Shown here piece after piece: positions 22,632 through 29,948 of a stretch of 34,717 nucleotides of DNA. Each line of letters opens with the position of its first letter. Positions within the stretch are counted from its first letter, which is position 1. Below the pieces are notes generated by a model, which was given only the letters and a program-made list of their open reading frames with translations, was not told where the DNA came from and made no database searches. A program made the position numbers and the translations under genes. Source of the stretch: Alphaproteobacteria bacterium (GTDB lineage: Bacteria; Pseudomonadota; Alphaproteobacteria; Rhodospirillales; Magnetospirillaceae); assembly GCA_015232025.1 (NCBI GenBank), contig JADGAL010000007.1, forward strand, positions 1 to 34,717, given 5' to 3'.

Positions 22632-23894
22632 ATGATCGATTCCGCGTCCGCGCTTTACCGCTGGATAGTCGAAAACAACATCCGCATCGCGGCGAACAAT
22701 CCTTTCCCGTGGGCTCCCGGGCACATGATGCACGACACGGACAACCTGCTCAGGATGATCCATCTGAGGGAGTTGGACCCGAACCGTATGTACATCTACC
22801 CGCTGCAGGAATCCCACATTCCGGCGGTCATGGCCGACATGTACCGCAAGCACTTCGCGCCGCACACGAACGTGCATTTCATGGTCAGCAACGCGGCCGT
22901 CGCGTGGTGCCGGGAAATCAGCCAACTCGCGCCGCAGATGACGGTCGACATCGGCCTGTCGCACAGCAAGTTCGCCTGGACCGATCCCAGCAGGGCGAGG
23001 CTTTACCCCTTCGCCGGCGGCCTGCACTGGATCGTCGAGAACGAGGTGGTCTACAGGTCGCACCTCGACTGGCTGAAGCGGCGGCGGGCCAGCCCCGGCT
23101 ATCAGCCGCTCCGCGACGTGCCCGCCATTCAGGAAGAGGAGTTCATCCGGTTTCTGGGCGGTGACACCAGCAAACTGGCCCTGGTCCACTTCAAGCACGT
23201 GATAGCCAATGCGACCATCCCGGCGCGGCCGGAAGACTTCGATCAGGCCTTCTCGATCCTGAAGGACACCGGACACACCATCGTGGCGGTCGGTCGCGAG
23301 GAATGCCCGGAGTACTTCAGGAAAGTTCATGGAGTCATCGACTATGGGAAAAGCCAGTTCACCAGCTTCCGCAACGATCTGCTGCTGTTCAAGGCGGCCT
23401 CGATCGCCCTGGTGAACGCCTCGGGCTTGACCGTGGTGGGCCAGCTTCTCGACACGCCAATGGTCTCGATGAACAGTTGGATGCTGCGCACCGGGCTTTT
23501 GACCTCGGATCGAGGGGTGTTCCTGCCGGCCATGGTCCGGCATAAGGCGTCGGGGCGCTTGCTGAAATTCATCGAGCATGTCGCGCTGATCGACCGCCGG
23601 CCGCAGCCCTGGAACATGGAACCAGACCAGTACGCCCAGGCGGGGAGTTGCGGTAATCCGCTGACCTTCCGCTGCGGCGAACTCGAAGACTACGAGCCCC
23701 TGGCGGCATCGCCCGACGAAGTTGCCGAGGCCGTCAAGGAGGTCCTTCTCCTCAAGGAACGGGACGAACCGCTGACCTCGTTACAGGTGAGCTTTCAGAA
23801 CCTGACGGCGAACTTCCACGCCAAATGGCAGGAAGGCCGCATCTCGCGATATTTCGCCGAAAAGCACGCAGCGGCGATCGAGCCGGGCTATTGA
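22632..23894 (+). CDS. putative glycosyltransferase, TIGR04372-like
   Basis: The product is 420 aa from ATG 22632, with GGAGG at 22615-22619, twelve bases upstream (a rather long gap). The same frame is open further upstream to about 22437, so the N-terminus is uncertain. Recognisable parts are FPWAPGHMMHDTDNLLRM, ALVHFKHVIANATIP, HTIVAVGREECPEYFR, and a C-terminal donor-site-like stretch where ASIALVNASGLTVVGQLLDT is followed by PMVSMNSW. This order resembles the TIGR04372 glycosyltransferase family of GT-B-like fold, which I recall from similar polysaccharide loci; the match is from memory of motifs. No membrane segment is seen. It closes the region C operon, and only 3 bases separate it from the convergent FkbM gene. 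Confidence 0.55.
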   Translation: MIDSASALYRWIVENNIRIAANNPFPWAPGHMMHDTDNLLRMIHLRELDPNRMYIYPLQESHIPAVMADMYRKHFAPHTNVHFMVSNAAVAWCREISQLAPQMTVDIGLSHSKFAWTDPSRARLYPFAGGLHWIVENEVVYRSHLDWLKRRRASPGYQPLRDVPAIQEEEFIRFLGGDTSKLALVHFKHVIANATIPARPEDFDQAFSILKDTGHTIVAVGREECPEYFRKVHGVIDYGKSQFTSFRNDLLLFKAASIALVNASGLTVVGQLLDTPMVSMNSWMLRTGLLTSDRGVFLPAMVRHKASGRLLKFIEHVALIDRRPQPWNMEPDQYAQAGSCGNPLTFRCGELEDYEPLAASPDEVAEAVKEVLLLKERDEPLTSLQVSFQNLTANFHAKWQEGRISRYFAEKHAAAIEPGY

Positions 23895-23897
23895 CCG

Positions 23898-24623
23898 TCA
23901 CAAATTGATCATCTTGCGGGCGTCGCCGAAAATGAAGGTGACGATGTTGACCGACATCAGCTTGTAACCGGCCTCGGTCAGGCGGCGCACCGTGCCGTTG
24001 GCGCCGAGGTCGAGCAGGTCGATGTTGTGCATCTCGATGGCGATCACCTTGGGGCGGTATTTCTCAAGATCGACGGTAGCGAGCGCCACCTCGTCCAGTC
24101 CCTCGATGTCGACGTTCAGGAAATCGATGACTGTTCCCTGGGACACGTATTCGTCGAGCATTCGACCGAGCGGCCGGATCGGCACATGCTTCTCGCCGAC
24201 CTGGGCCCAGCCGCGGGCGCGCCAAGCGCTGGCGAGTTGGGGATCGCAGGTGCTGGCCGCCCCGCCCTGGAACTCGTAAAACGTGGTGGTGCCCTCGACG
24301 GCGCCGATCGCGCAACACAGATTGGTGTCGTTGGGCCGTTCGCGGCGGAACGCCTCGATCGAGGCGTCGGACGCGTCGACATTGACGCCCTTCCAACCCT
24401 GAAGGTGCAACAGGAAGGTGTTCGATCCGATGCGCGGGTGATGGGCGCCGATGTCGACGTAAAAACCGGGCCGGCCCAAAGGCGGCAAGTTGTTCTCGAA
24501 CATGTGCGCGATGACCACGTCCTCGCCCACCTGCGACAGGGACAGGCCGATCGCCTGATCGCCCATGAGGCCGAGCATGGCGTCGCCGCGGAGCGTCTGA
24601 AGATGGGGCAGCTTGATGCGCAT
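23898..24623 (-). CDS. FkbM-family methyltransferase
   Basis: The product is 241 aa, last of a three-gene minus-strand operon. FYVDIGAHHPRIGSNTFLLH (54-73) is the SAM-binding start of the FkbM family, followed by GWKGVNVDAS, CCAIGAVEGTTTFYEF and DFLNVDIEGLDEVAL, all in the expected order. Family members O-methylate sugars or polyketides. AAGGA precedes the ATG by about eleven bases. The upstream partner genes make a CDP-activated sugar, so O-methylation of the sugar residue after transfer is a reasonable inference. It is convergent with the putative glycosyltransferase; no terminator hairpin is visible in the 3-base gap. Confidence 0.85.
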   Translation of the reverse strand: MRIKLPHLQTLRGDAMLGLMGDQAIGLSLSQVGEDVVIAHMFENNLPPLGRPGFYVDIGAHHPRIGSNTFLLHLQGWKGVNVDASDASIEAFRRERPNDTNLCCAIGAVEGTTTFYEFQGGAASTCDPQLASAWRARGWAQVGEKHVPIRPLGRMLDEYVSQGTVIDFLNVDIEGLDEVALATVDLEKYRPKVIAIEMHNIDLLDLGANGTVRRLTEAGYKLMSVNIVTFIFGDARKMINL

Positions 24624-24637
24624 CGTTTGTCGATCCT

Positions 24638-25534
24638 TCAGGCGGCGGCGCCGCCACTCTCTGCCAGAAGCTGTCGGAAGCCGTCCTCAAGGCCGATGCG
24701 CGGCCGCCACCCGGGCACCGCCGGGCCGGTGCGCCAGGGCACCATCACCTCGCGGAAGCGATAGGGCCGCGCGCCCCAGTCGATGCCGATCGGGCGACCC
24801 GCCACCTTCGAGAACAGCTCGATAACCGAGCGGAGGGGAAGCGGATCACCGGAACTGACCGCATAGTCCTCAAGCCCCGAAACCTTGCCGTCCAGCAGGC
24901 GGTCGGCGGCGGCCACGAAGGCGTCCACCACATCGTCGACATGGACGATGTCGAGCAGTTGCTCGCCCGGCGACATCGCCAGGGACTCGCCGGTCCGCGC
25001 CATGCCGGCCAGACGGGTCAGCAGCTTGCCGCGGCGGTCGCATGGCCCGTAGGTGTCGAACAGCTTCAGCGTGATCACCGACATCTCGTGGGCGTCGACG
25101 TAATAGGTCAGGATGCTTTCGAAGGCCTGTTTGGTGGCCGCGTAAAGCGTGACCGGCCGCCCGGCTCCGTCCGCGTCGTGCTGCCACGAGGTTCCGGTGT
25201 TGACCAGATGCCGCACCCCGCACCGCGCCATCGCGTCGGCGAGCTGGGTGGAGAACAGCACGTTGGCGGCCAGCAGCCGCTCGATATCCTGCGGCTGGTG
25301 GCGATCGACGAACAGGGCCGCCAGATGAAAGACGACGTCCGGCTCGGCCGCCTCGACGATCGCCTTCAAGCCGGCGACCGAGCCGTCGTGAACGTGGATC
25401 GCCGCGATGGGGGGCAGATCGCCACGGTGCGAGCCGGGCCTGACCAGGGTCGCCACCCGATGCCCGTCGCGCGTCAGCCGGCGGGCGAGGTGGGCGCCCA
25501 CGAAACCGCTGGCGCCGGTCACCAGGGCCTTCAT
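24638..25534 (-). CDS. NAD-dependent CDP-sugar reductase/epimerase, RfbJ-like
   Basis: The product is 298 aa from an ATG at 25534 that overlaps the stop of the cytidylyltransferase gene (ATGA); the upstream extension of the frame is antisense to nothing useful and not coding. GASGFVG at 7-13, Thr115/Ser116 in NTGTSWQ, Tyr131-x3-Lys135 in LYAATKQAFE. The length and the motifs YGPCDRRGKLL and PGEQLLDIVHVDDVVDAFV parallel CDP-abequose synthase (RfbJ, 299 aa) of Salmonella. With a glucose-1-phosphate cytidylyltransferase in the same operon, it probably acts on CDP-4-keto-6-deoxyglucose or a 3,6-dideoxy derivative. The exact product (abequose, paratose or 6-deoxyhexose) cannot be told. Confidence 0.75.
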   Translation of the reverse strand: MKALVTGASGFVGAHLARRLTRDGHRVATLVRPGSHRGDLPPIAAIHVHDGSVAGLKAIVEAAEPDVVFHLAALFVDRHQPQDIERLLAANVLFSTQLADAMARCGVRHLVNTGTSWQHDADGAGRPVTLYAATKQAFESILTYYVDAHEMSVITLKLFDTYGPCDRRGKLLTRLAGMARTGESLAMSPGEQLLDIVHVDDVVDAFVAAADRLLDGKVSGLEDYAVSSGDPLPLRSVIELFSKVAGRPIGIDWGARPYRFREVMVPWRTGPAVPGWRPRIGLEDGFRQLLAESGGAAA

Positions 25535-26301
25535 GACCAGGTCTTCCAAGGGGCGTCGCCGCTCGCCCAAAGGCTGTCCAGCATGCGACGATCCCGCAGG
25601 GTGTCCATCGGCTGCCAAAATCCCTTGTGGGTGAAGGCCATCAATTGCTCCTGGCGCGCCAGGGTCTCCATGGGCGCCTTCTCCCATTCCGTCGAATCCG
25701 TAGCGACGAAGTTGGCGACCGACGGCTCGAGCACGAAATAGCCCCCGTTGATCAGGCTTTCCGAGCGGTCGCCCTTCTCGACGAAACGGGTCACCCGGTC
25801 GCCGTCCAGGTCGAAGATGCCGAAGCGGCCGGGCGGCGTGACGGCGGTGACCGTGGCCATCCGGCCATGGGCGCGGTGGAACCGGATCGATTCGGTGATG
25901 TCGACGTCGCTCAGCCCGTCGCCATAGGTGAAGCAGAAGGTCTCGTCGCCGACATAGGGCATCACCCGCTTGAGGCGCCCGCCGGTCTGCGTCTCGACGC
26001 CGGTGTCGACCAGGGTGATGCGCCAGGGTTCGGCCTCGCTGTTGCGGGTCTCCACATTGCCGGTGGCGAGGTCGACTACGACGTCACTCATATGAAGGAA
26101 ATAATTGGAGAAGTATTCTTTGACCACATAGCCCTTGTAGCCGAGACAAATGATGAAATCATTAATCCCGTGGCTGCTGTAAATCTTCATGATATGCCAC
26201 AGGATGGGCTTGCCGCCCACTTCGACCATCGGCTTGGGGATGCGATCCGTCTCCTCGCTCAGCCGCGTACCCAATCCGCCGGCCAGGATTACCGCCTTCA
26301 T
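25531..26301 (-). CDS. rfbF: glucose-1-phosphate cytidylyltransferase
   Basis: The product is 256 aa, the usual length for RfbF/DdhA, which makes CDP-glucose from CTP and glucose 1-phosphate. MKAVILAGGLGTRLSEETDR is the nucleotide-binding signature; KPMVEVGGKPILWHIMKIYS, FCFTYGDGLSDVDI (metal-binding Asp) and FWQPMDTLRDRRML complete the typical pattern. The expected partner rfbG (CDP-glucose 4,6-dehydratase) is not in this window. The 5' half has an A+T-rich patch (about 26090-26200) unlike the neighbours. The start abuts transposase remnants only 5 bases upstream, so its original promoter has probably been replaced. No strong ribosome site is visible (GACGAG just before the ATG). Confidence 0.95.
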   Translation of the reverse strand: MKAVILAGGLGTRLSEETDRIPKPMVEVGGKPILWHIMKIYSSHGINDFIICLGYKGYVVKEYFSNYFLHMSDVVVDLATGNVETRNSEAEPWRITLVDTGVETQTGGRLKRVMPYVGDETFCFTYGDGLSDVDITESIRFHRAHGRMATVTAVTPPGRFGIFDLDGDRVTRFVEKGDRSESLINGGYFVLEPSVANFVATDSTEWEKAPMETLARQEQLMAFTHKGFWQPMDTLRDRRMLDSLWASGDAPWKTWS

Positions 26302-26305
26302 CTCG

Positions 26306-26433
26306 TCACACCATGGGAAATCCGAGTAGCCATCGGGATACCACAGAAGTCAAGGCGGCGCAAACGCGGCTGCGGTCCGAGGTGAACTGGTTCCAGGCCT
26401 CGCAGCAAGCGCCGACGATCGCCGCATAGGTAA
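26306..26433 (-). mobile_element. remnant of an IS630-type transposase C-terminus
   Basis: Read on the minus strand, the stretch gives YAAIVGACCEAWNQF, matching the IS630 C-terminal YxAIVDACCxAWN signature, ending at a TGA 26308-26306. Upstream residues of the same family (PPEMVSNYL) are in a different frame, so it is frame-shifted and dead. It ends five bases before the rfbF start. Confidence 0.55.
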
Positions 26434-26518
26434 TTGCTCACCATCTCCGGCGGGCTGATCGGGCGACGGCTGGGGCTGCATGACGATATCGGCCTACACT
26501 GACTCCGCCGCTCGACCT

Positions 26519-26650
26519 CACCTCCACCGCCACCGGGCAGCCATCGGCCGAGCACAGCAGGCCGTAGACGATCTGCAGCTTGCCCTTCTTGCCGTCGCGG
26601 CTGTAGCCGAGGTCGCGTCCCCCCGAGTGGTGTAGGAGCTGTGGGTAACT
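26519..26650 (-). mobile_element. remnant of an IS1634/IS4-type transposase
   Basis: The minus strand encodes LGYSRDGKKGKLQIVYGLLC and then SADGCPVAVEV, the well-conserved core of IS1634-type transposases (GYSRDGKKGKLQIVYGLLC...GCPVAVEVF.GN). About 35-45 residues survive and the reading frame decays on both sides. Confidence 0.7.
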
Positions 26651-26697
26651 GGCCCGCCGCAGCACCGCCCACGAGTCCGGCGGAGGCGGGCCAGTTA
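26646..26697. repeat. 13-bp perfect inverted repeat with 26-bp spacer
   Basis: TAACTGGCCCGCC at 26646-26658 and its exact complement GGCGGGCCAGTTA at 26685-26697. It could be the ends of a small deleted element, a terminal repeat of one of the dead IS copies, or a transcriptional hairpin. Confidence 0.6.
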
Positions 26698-26772
26698 TCC
26701 ATAGCGGTGGTCATCGCAAATCTCCGGTAGGGTTTGGTTTCCACACCGAACAACCGAACCGAGGACCTGACG

Positions 26773-26847
26773 ATGACCGACGAGATGATGGCCCTTCGCG
26801 GCCTTTTGGAGAAGGGCTCCGAAGCCGATCATCTCGCGCAGGAGATC
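26773..26847 (+). mobile_element. remnant of an IS256-type transposase N-terminus
   Basis: ATG 26773 opens MTDEMMALRGLLEKGSEADH, the typical first residues of alphaproteobacterial IS256 transposases. Homology stops after about 25 residues (near HLAQEI), where unrelated sequence begins. Confidence 0.65.
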
Positions 26848-26961
26848 CACCTACCGTCCTGTCCAATCTCTCAGGCCACCTCTTGGCCACCTCTCTATTG
26901 CGGTGGCGGACGCCAAGGGACATAGTGCGCCATCGTTTTCAGGGTACGGGCAGGCGGCACA

Positions 26962-27912
26962 ATGGCGTACAATAGGGGCATTCTGGTCACCGGCGGCGCG
27001 GGATTCCTGGGATCGCATCTGTGCGAGCGGTTGCTCGGGCAGGGCCACAGCGTCATCTGCGTCGACAACTTCTTCACCGGCACGCGCGAGAACGTGGCCC
27101 AGCTGCTGGGGCATCCCCGGTTCGAGCTGATCCGCCACGACGTGACCTTCCCGCTTTATCTCGAAGTCGACGAGATCTGGAACCTGGCCTGCCCGGCGTC
27201 GCCGATCCACTATCAGCACGATCCGGTGGCGACCACCAAGACCAGCGTCCACGGCGCCATCAACATGCTGGGCCTCGCCAAACGCACCCGCGCGAAGATC
27301 TTCCAGGCCTCGACCTCCGAGGTCTATGGCGATCCGGCGGTGCATCCGCAGACCGAGGACTATTGGGGCAACGTCAACCCGATCGGCCCGCGCTCGTGCT
27401 ACGACGAGGGCAAACGCTGCGCCGAGACGCTGTTCTTCGACTATCACCGCCAGCACCGGATGCGCATCAAGGTGGCCCGGCTGTTCAACACCTACGGCCC
27501 GCGCATGCATCCCGGCGACGGCCGGGTGGTGTCGAACTTCATCGTCCAGGCCCTGCGCGGCGAGGACATCACGGTCTATGGCGAGGGCACCCAGACGCGG
27601 TCCTTCTGCTATGTCGACGACATGATCGAGGGCTTCGTGCGCCTGATGAACAGCCCCGACGAGGTGACCGGGCCGATCAATCTGGGCAATCCCGGCGAAT
27701 TCACCATCCGCGAACTGGCCGAGAAGGTGATCGACCTGACCGGATCGAAGTCGAAGATCGTCAACAAGCCGCTGCCGGCCGACGATCCCCGCCAGCGCCA
27801 GCCCGATATCGGCCGGGCCCGCGCGCTGCTCGACTGGCAGCCGACCATTCAGCTCGAGGAAGGCTTGAACCGGACCATTCCCTATTTCGACACGCTGCTG
27901 CGTGGCGCCTGA
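26962..27912 (+). CDS. UDP-glucuronate decarboxylase (UDP-xylose synthase)
   Basis: The product is 316 aa. It has GGAGFLG at 11-17, the UXS-specific run [14 protein letters not shown] with Thr118, Glu120 and Tyr122, and [20 protein letters not shown] (132-151) with the catalytic Tyr147-x3-Lys151; [20 protein letters not shown] is also nearly invariant. The family converts UDP-glucuronate to UDP-xylose with bound NAD. ATG 26962 has only a weak AGGCGG upstream. UDP-glucose 6-dehydrogenase, its supplier, is outside the window. It is the first intact gene after the IS remnants and is followed 9 bases later by the reductase-GT2 fusion. A GT61 or GT4 transferase here could use the xylose, which is inference. 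Confidence 0.94.
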   Translation: MAYNRGILVTGGAGFLGSHLCERLLGQGHSVICVDNFFTGTRENVAQLLGHPRFELIRHDVTFPLYLEVDEIWNLACPASPIHYQHDPVATTKTSVHGAINMLGLAKRTRAKIFQASTSEVYGDPAVHPQTEDYWGNVNPIGPRSCYDEGKRCAETLFFDYHRQHRMRIKVARLFNTYGPRMHPGDGRVVSNFIVQALRGEDITVYGEGTQTRSFCYVDDMIEGFVRLMNSPDEVTGPINLGNPGEFTIRELAEKVIDLTGSKSKIVNKPLPADDPRQRQPDIGRARALLDWQPTIQLEEGLNRTIPYFDTLLRGA

Positions 27913-27921
27913 GGGCGCCGG

Positions 27922-29820
27922 ATGCCTGCGGTCGGAAGCGGCGCGAAAATCCTTGTCACCGGCGCCAGCGGCTTCATCGGCGCCGCCTTGTGCCGACGGC
28001 TGGTCGCCGAGGGTTTCGACGTGGTCGGCGCGACGCGGCGGCCCTTCGGCACCCTTCCCGAGGGCGTGCGGCGCGCCTGGGTGCCCGGGGTCGGCGGCGC
28101 GACCGACTGGACTGGGCATCTGGACGGCGTCGACGCGGTGGTCCATCTGGCCGCGCCGGCCCACATCACGTGCCGCTTGCCGACGGCCACCGCCGAGTCG
28201 TTCCGCCGCGCCATCGTCGACGGCACCGAGGCCTTGGGCCGCGCGGTGGCCGCGCGCGGCCTGCGGCTGGTGTTCATCAGCACCGCCAAGGTGCATGGCG
28301 AGCGCACCACTGACCGTCCATTCGTCGAGGACGATCCCCTGGCGCCCGGCGATCTTTACGCCCAATCCAAGGCCGAGGCCGAGCGGCGACTGGCGCGGCT
28401 GGCCGAACAGGGGCTCGACCATGTGGTGCTAAGGCCGCCGCTGGTCTATGGGCCGGGCGCCAAGGGCAATCTGCGCAGCCTGGTCCGGCTGTGCGATTCG
28501 GACCTGCCGCTGCCCTTCGCCACACTGCGCAATCGCCGCAGCCTGATCTATCTCGACAGCCTCGCAGATGCCATCCTGACCGCCCTGCGCGCGCCGCGGG
28601 CCGGGGGCCGCACCTATCTGGTGGCGGACGAAAACGCCTATTCGACGCGTGAACTGGCGGCCGGCATCCGTCGCCGGCTGGGCCGGGCCGAGCGATTCTT
28701 CACCCCGCCCAGACCGCTGGTCGCCCTGGTGTCGCTGCTGCCGGGGATGGCCGTCCGCGCCAGCCGTCTGTTCGCCTCGCTGGCCGTGGACACGACACGC
28801 ATCCGCGGCGAACTGGATTGGCGCGCGCGGGCGACGCTCGACGACGGCTTGGCCCGCATGGTCGACGGATACCGGGCGGCGGGCGGCAGCCCCGAGGCCG
28901 ATGGCGTGGTGTTCGATCAGCGGCCCGACGAGGACGGCGTCTCGGTGGTGGTCGTCTCGTACCGCAACGCCGAACTGCCCGCCGTTCTGCAAGCGGCCCA
29001 ACGCGACCCGGCGATCATCGAGATCATCGTGGTCGACAATGGCAACGACGACCGACTGCTGGCCCGGATCGAGGCCATGCGGGCCGCCGATCCGCGCCTG
29101 CGGCTGATCTCGGGCCACGGAAATGTCGGCTTCGCCACTGGCTGCAACATCGGCGCGGCGGTCGCCCGCGGACGGCACCTGCTCCTGCTCAATCCCGACT
29201 GCCATCTAGGACCCGACAGCGTCACCCAGTTGACGCACCAACTCGGCGACCGGCCGGGACTATGGGTATGCGGCGTGCGTCTGATCAATTCGGACGGCAG
29301 CGAACAGCGCGGGGCGCGGCGCAACATCGGCACGCCGTCGCAATGGCTGGTCGAGGCGCTGCATTTCGACGATCATTTCGTGCTGCCCCTGGGCCGGGTC
29401 CAACGGGTCAACCTGCACCACCAGCCGCTGCCGGACGCGATCACCGAGGTGCCGGCCATCTCGGGCGCCTTCATGTTCATGCCGCGCCGCTCTTACGAGG
29501 CGGTGGGCGGCATGGACCCGCGCTACTTCCTGCATTTCGAGGATCTGGACTTCTGCCAGAAGATCGGCGGCGGCGGCGGGCGCGTGCTGTTCTGTCCCAA
29601 CATCGTGCTGTTGCACGAGAAGTCGCAAAGCCGGGCCTCGCCGCTGTTCGTCGAACGGCACAAATGCCGGAGCATGCGGCTCTATTTCCGCAAATACTTC
29701 TCTCGCGGCGGCGCGATCGTTCCCAACGCGGTGTGGGCCGTGCTGGGTTCCGGGTTGTTGCTGCGCGGCCTGATGCGGCGTCTGCGCGAAGGCGCGGCAC
29801 GCTGGCCTGAGCGGGGCTGA
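27922..29820 (+). CDS. fusion of WbpV-like NDP-sugar 4-keto reductase and GT2 glycosyltransferase
   Basis: The product is 632 aa with two domains. Residues 8-320 are an extended SDR: GASGFIG at 14-20, FISTAKVHGE (118-127), Tyr146-x3-Lys150 in LYAQSKAEAE, VLRPPLVYGPGAKGNLRSLV and LPLPFATLRNRRSLIYLDSL, all as in WbpV/WreQ reductases that make UDP-QuiNAc/FucNAc-type sugars. Residues about 339-610 are a GT-A transferase of the WbbL rhamnosyltransferase kind: SVVVVSYRNAELP, IIVVDNGNDD, LLLNPDCHLGPDSV and YFLHFEDLDFC (catalytic Glu-Asp). The reading frame is continuous with no internal start needed. The link suggests that a sugar is reduced and then transferred by one polypeptide, but the two domains might serve different sugars. 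Confidence 0.85.
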   Translation: MPAVGSGAKILVTGASGFIGAALCRRLVAEGFDVVGATRRPFGTLPEGVRRAWVPGVGGATDWTGHLDGVDAVVHLAAPAHITCRLPTATAESFRRAIVDGTEALGRAVAARGLRLVFISTAKVHGERTTDRPFVEDDPLAPGDLYAQSKAEAERRLARLAEQGLDHVVLRPPLVYGPGAKGNLRSLVRLCDSDLPLPFATLRNRRSLIYLDSLADAILTALRAPRAGGRTYLVADENAYSTRELAAGIRRRLGRAERFFTPPRPLVALVSLLPGMAVRASRLFASLAVDTTRIRGELDWRARATLDDGLARMVDGYRAAGGSPEADGVVFDQRPDEDGVSVVVVSYRNAELPAVLQAAQRDPAIIEIIVVDNGNDDRLLARIEAMRAADPRLRLISGHGNVGFATGCNIGAAVARGRHLLLLNPDCHLGPDSVTQLTHQLGDRPGLWVCGVRLINSDGSEQRGARRNIGTPSQWLVEALHFDDHFVLPLGRVQRVNLHHQPLPDAITEVPAISGAFMFMPRRSYEAVGGMDPRYFLHFEDLDFCQKIGGGGGRVLFCPNIVLLHEKSQSRASPLFVERHKCRSMRLYFRKYFSRGGAIVPNAVWAVLGSGLLLRGLMRRLREGAARWPERG

Positions 29821-29836
29821 TCGCCAGGGAAGAAGC

Positions 29837-29870
29837 GTCTTGACGGAGGCAGTTTCCCTAGAGCACATTC
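29837..29870 (+). promoter_or_regulatory. 34-bp promoter-like box, copy 2
   Basis: GTCTTGACG at 29837-29845 and GAGCACATTC at 29861-29870 with GGC-GTTTC between; 28 of 34 bases match copy 1 at 8011-8044 in the same order and spacing. It lies in the 128-base gap before the GalE-like gene, 78 bases upstream of its start. Confidence 0.55.
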
Positions 29871-29938
29871 CCAGCCCGCCGTCAGTACAATTCGCCGAGA
29901 AGCAGCCGGGTCACGGCAGCCGGTCGTCACTATCGGTC

Positions 29939-29943
29939 AGGAG
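29939..29943 (+). promoter_or_regulatory. ribosome binding site favouring ATG 29949
   Basis: AGGAG is five bases from ATG 29949; an in-frame GTG at 29943 lies on the site itself and is rejected. Confidence 0.65.
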
Positions 29944-29948
29944 TGAAC

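Larger units (their letters stand above)
26302..26961. other. insertion-sequence graveyard between rfbF and the UDP-glucuronate decarboxylase gene
   Basis: This 660-base gap holds no intact gene. Pieces of three transposase families are visible (listed separately) together with a 13-bp inverted repeat. Sequence between 26850 and 26961 (ACCTCTTGGCCACC and surrounding) has no recognised identity. Both flanking genes point outward, so promoters for both must lie in or near these remnants; I could not name them. Confidence 0.7.

Noticed and set aside
26851-28422. A 523-codon minus-strand frame opposite the UXS gene
   Set aside because: Antisense to a textbook UDP-glucuronate decarboxylase; no motif of its own.
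29943-29945. GTG 29943 as the start of the GalE-like gene
   Set aside because: It lies on the AGGAG ribosome site itself; ATG 29949 has proper spacing.
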